From positions 46,992 through 110,991 of the forward strand of contig JADFYG010000009.1 of assembly GCA_015233155.1 (NCBI GenBank): DNA of 64,000 bases, read 5' to 3'. The DNA comes from Candidatus Rifleibacteriota bacterium. GTDB taxonomy: Bacteria; Muiribacteriota; Ozemobacteria; Ozemobacterales; Ozemobacteraceae. The notes below the pieces were generated by a model. It searched no databases. It worked only from the letters and a program-made list of their open reading frames with translations, and was not told the DNA's origin. Made by a program: the position numbers and the translations under genes. Shown piece by piece: positions 8,595 to 16,109 of the stretch. Position 1 is the stretch's first letter, and every line of letters starts with the position of its first letter.

Positions 8595-9629
8595 TCAGTG
8601 CAACGTCAAAACATCGGTATATACGCTGCCGCCATCCTCTGGAATGATTATCGGGCCAAGTTTGCCGGTAAAATTTCCGTGGTCGGTATTCACAGCAAAA
8701 AAAGACAAAGGCCAGCCCGTCGGGATACCCGTTAACATAGCTTCAGCCCACCCGTTGTTTGAGACGACGTCGACGCTTTGCCCGACCTCACTGGCGTAAA
8801 CGCGCGCACGCGCCCCGCCGGGAAAAGAAGCGTCGCTGCCAGGTCCATCGGACTTAACTATCAGGCGGACATCTCGTTGAATGGGTTGCAACATCGAAAA
8901 ATCGACATCAATTCCCGCGATGACACCTGCCGGTTGAGAAGGGTTCAATACAACCGCGGGATGAAGCGTAGCAAGATCGTAACCCCGGATCTTCGCCTTT
9001 ATCGTCACACTCCCGGCAGTCACCGGAATTCCGCTCAACCGGTATAAAGTAGTCCCGATCAATTGAGTCTCTGTAGCGACAACCCGCCCATTCGCCTCCG
9101 CCCAAATAGTGAATCGCGACAGGAAATCGGGCGTCCCGAGAATATACCCGGGCAGGTTACGCAAAACTCCCTGAATAGCTATTCCATCGGTTCGAAGCGG
9201 ATCACCCCGAGGTCTGGAAGTGATGAAGTCCCTGCGAACTATTTTTCGCGATGACGCATCAAACTGATAGAGTGCGAATAGACGTCCCTCAGAGATACTG
9301 GATGCCGGACGAGCAAACAATCCTATCGTCAAAATCCCGGGCAAGTCATCCGTATGTCCCAAAAAAGGCGTGCATAAATCATTTGTTTGCAGGATATCTC
9401 CGGCAAACAATCTCCAGTCTGATGGCAATCCGCTCCAGTAGCGCGCATCTGCAACAGCAATATCGGCGGCCCGTTCTATGGTCAGCGGAGCCGATAACGT
9501 TGTGAAACCGCTCATCCCAAACCATACAACAAACATAAAACAAATAACCCGTACGTACGAGCGCAGTCGAATGCCGGACAAAATTTCAGAAATCGATAAA
9601 AGCTTTAATAAACCAGAACGTCCGATCAT
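8595..9629 (-). CDS. Exported protein of unknown function
   Basis: 344 residues from ATG 9629. A basic N-terminus leads into one hydrophobic segment (about 25-46, VRVICFMFVVWFGMSGF), either an uncleaved anchor or a long signal peptide. The rest is hydrophilic and beta-rich, with Gly/Pro turns such as SDGPGSDASFPGGARARVYA. I recognise no catalytic motif. The gene is 14 bases downstream of dsbD on the same strand and probably shares its transcript, so a role in the envelope or in redox or metal handling is possible but unproven. Confidence 0.75.
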   Translation of the reverse strand: MIGRSGLLKLLSISEILSGIRLRSYVRVICFMFVVWFGMSGFTTLSAPLTIERAADIAVADARYWSGLPSDWRLFAGDILQTNDLCTPFLGHTDDLPGILTIGLFARPASSISEGRLFALYQFDASSRKIVRRDFITSRPRGDPLRTDGIAIQGVLRNLPGYILGTPDFLSRFTIWAEANGRVVATETQLIGTTLYRLSGIPVTAGSVTIKAKIRGYDLATLHPAVVLNPSQPAGVIAGIDVDFSMLQPIQRDVRLIVKSDGPGSDASFPGGARARVYASEVGQSVDVVSNNGWAEAMLTGIPTGWPLSFFAVNTDHGNFTGKLGPIIIPEDGGSVYTDVLTLH

Positions 9630-9643
9630 CTTAATGACATCCT

Positions 9644-11581
9644 TCAGCGCGAATATACGGAAGAAGTCTGAGAAGCAAGAACATGTCGCAACAATCTGGC
9701 CAAGCCAGCCCGATCTACACCGCCCGTAATACGAAGTTCGCTACGCTCGCTACCATCAGGATTCAACACCAATAGCGTCGGAAGACCCACAATGCCGAAG
9801 CGTTTCATCAAATCGGCAGCTTCGCCTTCGTTTCTGGTGCAGTCAACTTTGAGAAGGGACAATTTGCGCAACATTCCCTCGATATCGGGCGCAGTAAAGA
9901 CGCGCTCCTCCATGTCGCGACAAATATCACACCAATCGGCGCGAAAATCCACCAGGACCGGTCGATGATTTCTGGAGACCTTCGCAGTGACTTCGGCGAA
10001 GCTTTCACTCCATGCGGGTTTTTCCGACGAAACTCGGGAAAACGAACGTTCGGAAACAGCTGCACTCGCCTCTCGCACAGTTTCAGGCAAAGTAAGCCAG
10101 CCCCAATGGGCCGTTGCGCTTATACAGAAGGCACATGCTATAGCCAGAGCCATTACTCCCCAGCACCGCATGACACGCTCGCCAAGAGTTGCTCTTTCCG
10201 ATGGCGTTGAGGCAAAAAGTCCAAGAAATGCGGAAAATGAGGCCAGCAACAGTGCAATTCCCAGATCTCCCCAAGGGGCTCCGATTACCGGTCGGGCGAA
10301 GTAAAGCGCCCCACCTGCGAGAAGAAAGCCATAGAATTCCTTGATTCGGTTCATCCATTCGCCTGCACGAGGCAATGCATTCAGACTGCCGGAAAAAATG
10401 CCGACGATGATCAGCAATAAACCCATGCCCCAGGCAAACGACAATAACATGAAAAATCCCATGGCCAGGCTGCCTGTGGCGGCAATGAAGGCAAGAATGC
10501 CACCGAGCGGTGCCGCTACGCACGGCGAAGCCATCAATCCGGAAATCATGCCCAGCACGAACACACCACCGAACCCCGCTCCACGTACGAAATTCAACCT
10601 CCGGCGCAAAAACTCCGGCACCTGAAGCAGAATGACATCAAACATGGAAAGCGCCAGAAACCCGAAAATTACCGCCATCAGCAGTTGAAATCCCGGGCCC
10701 TGCAATACTCCGCGCAGATGAGCGCCGAAGCTTGCGACCAAAACCCCGAATAAGGCATAGGTCAGCGAAAGGCCGGCGACATATATTAGTGACAGGACGA
10801 AACCGCGTCCAATAGAGGTGTTCTCATCGCGCCCTCCGATGATCGAGAGCGTAATAGGAATCATCGGATATACGCAGGGGGTGAAACTCACCAGAAGTCC
10901 GCCGAGAAACGCAATGAATAACGTCCAGAAGCTTCCATTCTCGCTGAGAATGCGGGCAAAATCAGTCGACCCAGCCGGAGTCTGAAACTGGCCAGCCATT
11001 GCCGCTGAAGCAACAGCCGGGAACGCCACCACCGCCTTATCGCGGCCTGCAGGCGAGGAAGTTTCGCTGGCAATGCCAGAACTCTTCTTATGCTGGTTCA
11101 CACCAGAAGCCGGGCGCTTTGTCTGTTTATTCTCGACAGCAGTCGGAATCACCGACACATACGTATTCGTTGCCGGCAAAAAGCACGTCCTGCTGGAACA
11201 GCCCTGATACGAAAATGTTATGGTAGCAATATCAACACCAACATTCGCATGCTGTCGAAGTAAAACGGTATGTGTACCGGCATCATAAATTTCCTCGGTT
11301 TTCCCTTCGACAGGGTCCTGTTTATTTTGAGTCGGCGGCCAGATCGGATCGACACTTGCTCCTTCGGCTGCAAACGATGTTTGCGACCGGTACAAAAGAT
11401 GTCCATCCGGAATATACATGGTAAATGTCGCAAGACCGTTCTCATCTGTTTTTGAAAGAGCAAAACGAAACGGCCCCTCTTCAGAAGCCGACGCAACAGG
11501 TTTTACCAGGCATGTGAAAACCAGGACGCACAGCAGAAACGGCAACCATTTTCGAAACACTCTTTTCATTGCTGCTTTCAC
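9644..11581 (-). CDS. dsbD: Thiol:disulfide interchange protein DsbD
   Basis: 645 residues. A signal peptide is followed by an N-terminal periplasmic domain with the pair CSSRTC in a DsbD-alpha-like sheet, then an eight-helix membrane domain with the two conserved half-sites CVYPMIPIT and SPCVAAPLGG, and a C-terminal thioredoxin domain with DWCDICRDME. By family it carries electrons from cytoplasmic thioredoxin to periplasmic disulfide partners. Length and domain order match full DsbD rather than the short CcdA. The start may be GTG 11581 or ATG 11569; neither has a good ribosome site. It lies 8 bases after an HMA metal-binding gene, hinting at copper or cytochrome maturation work. Confidence 0.93.
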   Translation of the reverse strand: MKAAMKRVFRKWLPFLLCVLVFTCLVKPVASASEEGPFRFALSKTDENGLATFTMYIPDGHLLYRSQTSFAAEGASVDPIWPPTQNKQDPVEGKTEEIYDAGTHTVLLRQHANVGVDIATITFSYQGCSSRTCFLPATNTYVSVIPTAVENKQTKRPASGVNQHKKSSGIASETSSPAGRDKAVVAFPAVASAAMAGQFQTPAGSTDFARILSENGSFWTLFIAFLGGLLVSFTPCVYPMIPITLSIIGGRDENTSIGRGFVLSLIYVAGLSLTYALFGVLVASFGAHLRGVLQGPGFQLLMAVIFGFLALSMFDVILLQVPEFLRRRLNFVRGAGFGGVFVLGMISGLMASPCVAAPLGGILAFIAATGSLAMGFFMLLSFAWGMGLLLIIVGIFSGSLNALPRAGEWMNRIKEFYGFLLAGGALYFARPVIGAPWGDLGIALLLASFSAFLGLFASTPSERATLGERVMRCWGVMALAIACAFCISATAHWGWLTLPETVREASAAVSERSFSRVSSEKPAWSESFAEVTAKVSRNHRPVLVDFRADWCDICRDMEERVFTAPDIEGMLRKLSLLKVDCTRNEGEAADLMKRFGIVGLPTLLVLNPDGSERSELRITGGVDRAGLARLLRHVLASQTSSVYSR

Positions 11582-11589
11582 TCGATCGC

Positions 11590-11802
11590 TCAGCGAACGT
11601 CCGGTGGGAAAGATGCCCTAACCAGGGCCTTCTTTGCAAGATCAGCAGAAGCCTGGTCATCGGCTTTGAACGTTACCGTCTTCTCCGTCAGATCGACAAC
11701 TACATCATGTATGCCGTCCACGATGAGCAAAGCCTCAGCAATAGCTTGAACGCAGCCATCACACTTTATTTTTCCTATTGTCCAGGTTATGTTCATGGCC
11801 AT
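11590..11802 (-). CDS. Small HMA-domain metal-binding protein (copper chaperone-like)
   Basis: 70 residues with the heavy-metal-associated fold and a CDGC motif (KIKCDGCVQAIAEALL), the CXXC ligand pair of Atx1/CopZ chaperones. The strand-helix-strand order (INITWTIGKIKC, then DGIHDVVVDLTEKTVTF) fits. Start ATG 11802 has AAGGAGA upstream. There is no signal peptide, so it acts in the cytosol. It is the first gene of a likely operon with dsbD. The usual Met before the first Cys (MXCXXC) is Ile here, which is uncommon but tolerated in the family. Confidence 0.8.
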   Translation of the reverse strand: MAMNITWTIGKIKCDGCVQAIAEALLIVDGIHDVVVDLTEKTVTFKADDQASADLAKKALVRASFPPDVR

Positions 11803-11962
11803 TATATCTCCTTGAATATTTTATCAGCGCTTTGAATTATATTTCGCACAAGACACGCGCTCTTGCACCAAACCACACAACTTCACGAATATATATTATT
11901 TCATATTTATGCCGTTTCCACGATAACAAAGAAGCCTAAATATTCACGAAGCTTTACGTCAA

Positions 11963-12029
11963 GAGATATTCCTCACATTCGTTCGGAATGACAAACAATG
12001 CTGTCATTTCGACCGAAGGGAGAAATATA
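11963..12029. repeat. Dispersed imperfect palindrome of the GTCATTTCGACCGAAGGGAG type
   Basis: AGATATTCCTC...TTCGGAATGACA on the left is roughly inverted by TGTCATTTCGACCGAAGGGA...AATAT on the right, around AACAATGC. Similar sequences (TGTCATTTCGA.CGAAGG.AGAAAT) are common intergenic repeats in many bacterial genomes. Only one copy is present here. It lies between the HMA gene and a membrane-protein gene; the remaining bases of the 11803-12039 gap hold nothing else that I can name. Confidence 0.55.
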
Positions 12030-12039
12030 AAACAACCGG

Positions 12040-12804
12040 TTAGCATTCTTTGTTAATCATGGCCGTTTCTATTTGATTCCGAACAAGAATATTCCAACAT
12101 CTTACGGATATATTCCAGGAAGCCGAACCCAGGAGCATTATTTTTATGATTACTGTGAGAAAGAAAACCCGATCCGGTGGGATTGAGATGGAATTCGCGA
12201 AAACAGTCACACCATACAGGATATTGAAAACTGCATCTTTCCTGTGATGCCATGAAAAAAAAGCAAAAAGCGTGGAATCGTTTTCATTATCCAGAGCGTC
12301 CAGATACTGGAATATTACCCTTTTTCCGATGACGAGTGGAAGCAAAAAGAGAACCATTTCATCCACGGGAGGCAAAGACTGAACTTCCACAGCGCTGGAA
12401 AACGGAAAAATCAGAAACTCAAGGTTACTAAATACTATCCGCCAAAGAAAAAAGCATAGGGAAAAAGCCAATAGAGATTCATGAGCTTTGATCTTATCCG
12501 ACTTGAGATGCATACAACCCAGAGCCAAAAGCCACAGGAATATATCCCAGACAAAAATTTTTACTATCCTTGCGAACAAGGGATTATCAGCAATAAATGT
12601 CAGACGAGTGACTCCTGATTCCATGCGCCACTGAAACCCGATGAGTCCGCTGATGAGATATAAAAGCGAAACAGAAAGGAAAATATACAAAGAACATTTG
12701 GCAACTTCAATTAAACTAGTTTCAAGCAGTGTCAGACGAAGAGAATATGCGGAAACTTCAAGAGATTGATTTGACTTTACCGAACCCGAAATTTTGTCTG
12801 TCAT
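12040..12804 (-). CDS. Integral membrane protein of unknown function
   Basis: The frame is open from 12900, but its first codons (reading MLFKLFSDGE) are encoded by a dispersed repeat that gives the same peptide at 62396. I therefore prefer ATG 12804, giving 254 residues, although no clear ribosome site precedes it. Four to six hydrophobic segments are visible (around CSLYIFLSVSLLYLISGLIG, IFVWDIFLWLLALGCM and LLAFSLCFFLWRIVFS). A His/Trp/Lys patch (SWHHRKD) lies in a later loop. I do not recognise a family. Repeats flank the gene on both sides and no partner gene is obvious. Confidence 0.5.
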   Translation of the reverse strand: MTDKISGSVKSNQSLEVSAYSLRLTLLETSLIEVAKCSLYIFLSVSLLYLISGLIGFQWRMESGVTRLTFIADNPLFARIVKIFVWDIFLWLLALGCMHLKSDKIKAHESLLAFSLCFFLWRIVFSNLEFLIFPFSSAVEVQSLPPVDEMVLFLLPLVIGKRVIFQYLDALDNENDSTLFAFFSWHHRKDAVFNILYGVTVFANSISIPPDRVFFLTVIIKIMLLGSASWNISVRCWNILVRNQIETAMINKEC

Positions 12805-12861
12805 TTTGCTATAGTATCTAAAAAACTGATAAAAACATTTATCTCCGTATTCTTCGGCAGG

Positions 12862-12940
12862 GTCATATATTTCTCCGTCGCTGAATAGCTTGAATAGCAC
12901 GGTTTCACTTTGAGGTCGGGCGTGACCGCCGGGCCCGCCG
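12862..12940 (+). repeat. Dispersed GC-rich element, copy A1
   Basis: The segment runs from TTCTCCGTCGCTGAATAGCT through GGTCGGGCGTGACCGCCGGG. It matches 62361-62436 nearly base for base and, on the other strand, 32511-32590 and 35608-35682 more loosely. Its right part pairs with 12962-12990 to form a long imperfect hairpin. Confidence 0.8.
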
Positions 12941-12960
12941 AAAAAGCTCGTGGCAAAAAA

Positions 12961-13012
12961 TGCGGCGCGCCCGGCGGTCGCGGCCCTACCGGTCGAGAGT
13001 TAAAATGACTCT
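12961..13012 (+). repeat. Dispersed GC-rich element, copy D1
   Basis: GCGGCGCGCCCGGCGGTCGC followed by a GGCCCTACC block, GTCGAGAG and ATGACTCTG. It closely matches 34937-34986. Its first 30 bases are the inverted complement of the CG-rich half of copy A1, so A1 plus D1 make one cruciform-capable unit in the gap 12901-13042. Confidence 0.75.
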
Positions 13013-13042
13013 GATTCTTCGGTGTCTCAGCAGCATCTACTG

Positions 13043-13987
13043 TTACAATATTACTTTCCTTGCTCTCAGAAATACCATAACAATAGCGGAAGTAAATAGA
13101 AAGCCAACACTGAATATTTTCGCACTGGAATCGAATGGAATCAACCAAAGCGTCGTAATAAACTCGATAAGAATCAAACTTATCAGAAAAATAACGACGT
13201 GACCGCGCTTCTGCCAACTGCAGAAATTTGCTCCGAGAGGTCCGCCAAAAGCAACGATTGGGATGGCACAAATCCACATGGGCAGGACTCCCGAAGAAAG
13301 CTTTCCAGAGATCATCAAATACGAAAATGCAACCATGGAGACAGCCGCCTGAAGAGGAATCGTGGTGCGAGTGCCAATCTTTTCATCAACATCGTATCGA
13401 AGGCAAAGTACAACAAAAAGCACTACATCGGCACCGACACCAATCAGACACGTAATAAGCCCGCCTATTATCCCGACAAGGAAAAATTCAGATTTTCTCT
13501 GCCATGTATCGCAGCTGAGATCTGTCCTGATTGTTCGGACCCCACGGTTCATCCAAAGCAGAAATCCTCCAAAACTAAGGGTAAACAGGGAAAAGAGTAT
13601 CTTGGGATAAGGTGGAAAAACGAAAGGAGCGAGGAAATTCAGTCCCAGGATTGTGGAAACTGCCGCTCCGAAAAATGTCCAGATAAAAATATCCGGCAAA
13701 AATTTGTATCCGGCGCGACAAATGAGAATTGAACCACAGGTCATTCCAACCGATTGGATAGCGAATGCAAAATCACGAGCCACGGTCGACTGTATATGAA
13801 GAACCTTGGTAAATACGGGAAAGGCAACAGCCCCCCCTCCCTCTGCGGTCGCACCTCCGATGAATGATCCGAAAACCATGGTCAATGACACTGGCCAATG
13901 AGTTTCAAAAAGAAAGAACCAGTTTTTTAAACTCATGACTAATATCCAGACTATTAGAACCATGAAAGAAATGAGATAGCGATTCAT
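13043..13987 (-). CDS. TauE/SafE-family membrane transporter
   Basis: 314 residues with about eight hydrophobic segments in two related halves. The first half carries GSFIGGATAEGGGAVAFPVF, the glycine-rich TauE/SafE signature, and the second carries IIGGLITCLIGVGADVVLFV. Family members export sulfite, sulfoacetate or other small organic anions. The substrate cannot be told from the sequence. The start lies 4 bases after the nadK stop, so it is probably the last gene of the run that begins upstream near 20.2 kb. Confidence 0.85.
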   Translation of the reverse strand: MNRYLISFMVLIVWILVMSLKNWFFLFETHWPVSLTMVFGSFIGGATAEGGGAVAFPVFTKVLHIQSTVARDFAFAIQSVGMTCGSILICRAGYKFLPDIFIWTFFGAAVSTILGLNFLAPFVFPPYPKILFSLFTLSFGGFLLWMNRGVRTIRTDLSCDTWQRKSEFFLVGIIGGLITCLIGVGADVVLFVVLCLRYDVDEKIGTRTTIPLQAAVSMVAFSYLMISGKLSSGVLPMWICAIPIVAFGGPLGANFCSWQKRGHVVIFLISLILIEFITTLWLIPFDSSAKIFSVGFLFTSAIVMVFLRARKVIL

Positions 13988-13991
13988 AAAA

Positions 13992-14858
13992 TTACTTGCC
14001 CCACTTCATTTTCTCTCGCAGGACCTCGAAAAAACTTCTTTTGTGAAGTACAACGATGCGCGCGAAATCCGGCGCCCGTGTAACTTCTATGACGTCTCCG
14101 TCCTGGATTCGAAATCCTTCCTGGCCATCGGTAACAAGATCAACCTGGGAGTGCGTGCAGTGTAAGATCGCGTTAATAACTTCCTGGTCTGAGGTGATTA
14201 CCGGGCGAGCGCTCAGAGTGTGTGAAGCAATGGGACACAGAAGCATCGCATTGACCCACGGTGGCACGATTGGGCCGCCGGCTGAAAGCGAATAGGCCGT
14301 GGAGCCGGTTGGAGTTGCGAAAATGACGCCATCACCCCGAAACGAGGTTACATATGTGCCGGAGATAGAAAGTTCAACCTCGATTACACGTGAAATCGGT
14401 TCTTTTACTATCGCAAAATCATTCAAAGCTATATTTGTGTAGACTTCTTCTCCCTGACGTTTGACAACGACCTGGATCATTCCACGATCTTCAACCTCGT
14501 AATTTCCTTCCAGAAGCCGCTCGAGAATCATTATGGTGTCACCGTTGGAACCAAGGGTCAAAAAGCCGAGATGTCCAAGGTTGATTCCGGCCACAGGTAT
14601 GTTACTCTTGGCAAAGGCGCGCACCGTTTCAAGAATTGAACCATCGCCTCCGAGCACAAGCGCCAGGTCTACTTTGTCGAGCATATCCCTTCTGGCGAAA
14701 CTGAGTTCCTCGCAGCCAATCTGACGTGCCATTGCTGGTTCCATGCGGATTTCCACACAGTGTTCACGCGCCCATTCAAGTATCAGCCGCACAAGTCCCG
14801 GGGCGTTTTCACGCGTCGGGTGGCAGATCAGTGCAAGACGTTTAACTGGATTATGCAT
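13992..14858 (-). CDS. nadK: NAD kinase
   Basis: 288 residues. The GGDG motif occurs in LALVLGGDGSILETVRAFA, followed by INLGHLGFLT and the NAD-binding core GDGVIFATPTGSTAYSLSAG, with a later LSARPVI strand. These are the hallmarks of ATP-NAD kinase (PpnK), which makes NADP+ in the cytoplasm. Length is normal. It begins 9 bases after the TPR gene stop and is followed after 4 bases by the TauE-like gene. Confidence 0.95.
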   Translation of the reverse strand: MHNPVKRLALICHPTRENAPGLVRLILEWAREHCVEIRMEPAMARQIGCEELSFARRDMLDKVDLALVLGGDGSILETVRAFAKSNIPVAGINLGHLGFLTLGSNGDTIMILERLLEGNYEVEDRGMIQVVVKRQGEEVYTNIALNDFAIVKEPISRVIEVELSISGTYVTSFRGDGVIFATPTGSTAYSLSAGGPIVPPWVNAMLLCPIASHTLSARPVITSDQEVINAILHCTHSQVDLVTDGQEGFRIQDGDVIEVTRAPDFARIVVLHKRSFFEVLREKMKWGK

Positions 14859-14867
14859 CGTCGTGAA

Positions 14868-16103
14868 TCAGTTGGGCGGGAATATCTGATAGTAGTTCCG
14901 TCCGGAGCGGATCGCCGAAGCGATGCTGCGCGATGAAAGACCATAAACACTGCCGCTATGACTCTTCGAGATTCCATCGAGAAGTTCGAGTGAGGCTTCC
15001 TTGTGGCCGATCTTGAAAAGCAGATTTGCGAGAAGCAGTTTCGCATCGAGATGATTTTCATCAAGCTTCAGACATGCGCGAATCTCGTCGATTGCCTTGC
15101 GATCATCTCCAAGCCGAAACAACGTATCGCCAAGCTGAAAATGCGCTTCGGCCCACCGCGGATACATCACCACAACCTGTCCGAACGCATTTAGTGCATC
15201 GGGAAAATTGCGACGAAACTTCGCAGTCATTCCGCGATTGAAATCGGCAAAAACCGTGTTCACCTCTGCCTCGATCTGAGGATAAGCTCCGTGTTTCGAG
15301 CAAACCGGAAAAGTGCCCTCCCAGGAGTATTGTCCGCCATCCGGGCAGGTGGGGGCAGCCGTCAGCATCTTTGCATCAATCAGAGCTTTTAAGTCGAGCT
15401 TCCCCTTGGCATCAGGCTTAGTCTTCACAAAAGCTTCCTGAGCGCTCTTGATGGCGGACTGCGCCTGAAAACATTGCTGTTTGAGCTTAATGCCATCAAA
15501 ATAAGACGCTTCAAGAATCTTGCGGGGGGAAGCTTCTGCTGTGCCACTGGCGGCTGCGGATGATTTCACTCCCTTTTCCGCGATGATGCCTTCTTTGTTT
15601 CCGAGCGGTGATGCCGGCGCATCGGGCGAAACCCCGATCTTCGGAGGACCCATTGGACGCTCGACCGGTGTCTTCTTTACTGGAGGAAGCAGTGCCCGCA
15701 AGGACTCTTTGGCATAAGTGTCGTCAGGGGCTATCTGCAATATTTTATTGAAAGCGGCAATGGCCTCCCGGATACGACCTGTTCGTGCCAGCAATGCTCC
15801 GCGCAAATTGAGCAATCCAAGATGCCGCGCCTCAATGCGTAAACCATGTTCAATGGTGCCCATTGCCTGCTCAGTTTCGCCTTTTCTGGCTTGCGACATC
15901 GCGATAAGGTAATAAGTATCGGCACGCGGTCGGTTATCAGGCCCGCTGAGGATATCCTTTACGCTTTGCTTCAATCGTAACTGCTCGGGAATACTCTCCT
16001 GGGCCAGGCAAACACATGTCATCCACAACACGCTCACAGCCACGATCAGAAAAGCTGCTTTATAATGGTGAAAAGTAGTTCGTTCAGCCATATACATGCA
16101 CAA
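14868..16103 (-). CDS. Exported TPR protein with an embedded pseudopilin-like region
   Basis: 411 residues from ATG 16103; in-frame ATGs at 16097 and 16091 are alternatives and none has a clear ribosome site. A signal peptide ends near residue 35. TPRs occupy about 40-150. A Pro/Ala/Ser linker is followed by a helix containing QQCFQAQSAIKSAQEAF, then LDLKALIDAKMLTAAPTCPD, GGQYSWEG and CSKHGAYP, and then more TPRs to the end. The CPxGG...CSxHG pattern after an L..L...YL-like helix is typical of the C-terminal part of type II pseudopilins, here without the pilin N-terminal helix. It may be a periplasmic scaffold. It belongs to a tight minus-strand run with nadK. Confidence 0.72.
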   Translation of the reverse strand: MCMYMAERTTFHHYKAAFLIVAVSVLWMTCVCLAQESIPEQLRLKQSVKDILSGPDNRPRADTYYLIAMSQARKGETEQAMGTIEHGLRIEARHLGLLNLRGALLARTGRIREAIAAFNKILQIAPDDTYAKESLRALLPPVKKTPVERPMGPPKIGVSPDAPASPLGNKEGIIAEKGVKSSAAASGTAEASPRKILEASYFDGIKLKQQCFQAQSAIKSAQEAFVKTKPDAKGKLDLKALIDAKMLTAAPTCPDGGQYSWEGTFPVCSKHGAYPQIEAEVNTVFADFNRGMTAKFRRNFPDALNAFGQVVVMYPRWAEAHFQLGDTLFRLGDDRKAIDEIRACLKLDENHLDAKLLLANLLFKIGHKEASLELLDGISKSHSGSVYGLSSRSIASAIRSGRNYYQIFPPN

Positions 16104-16109
16104 AAGTCA

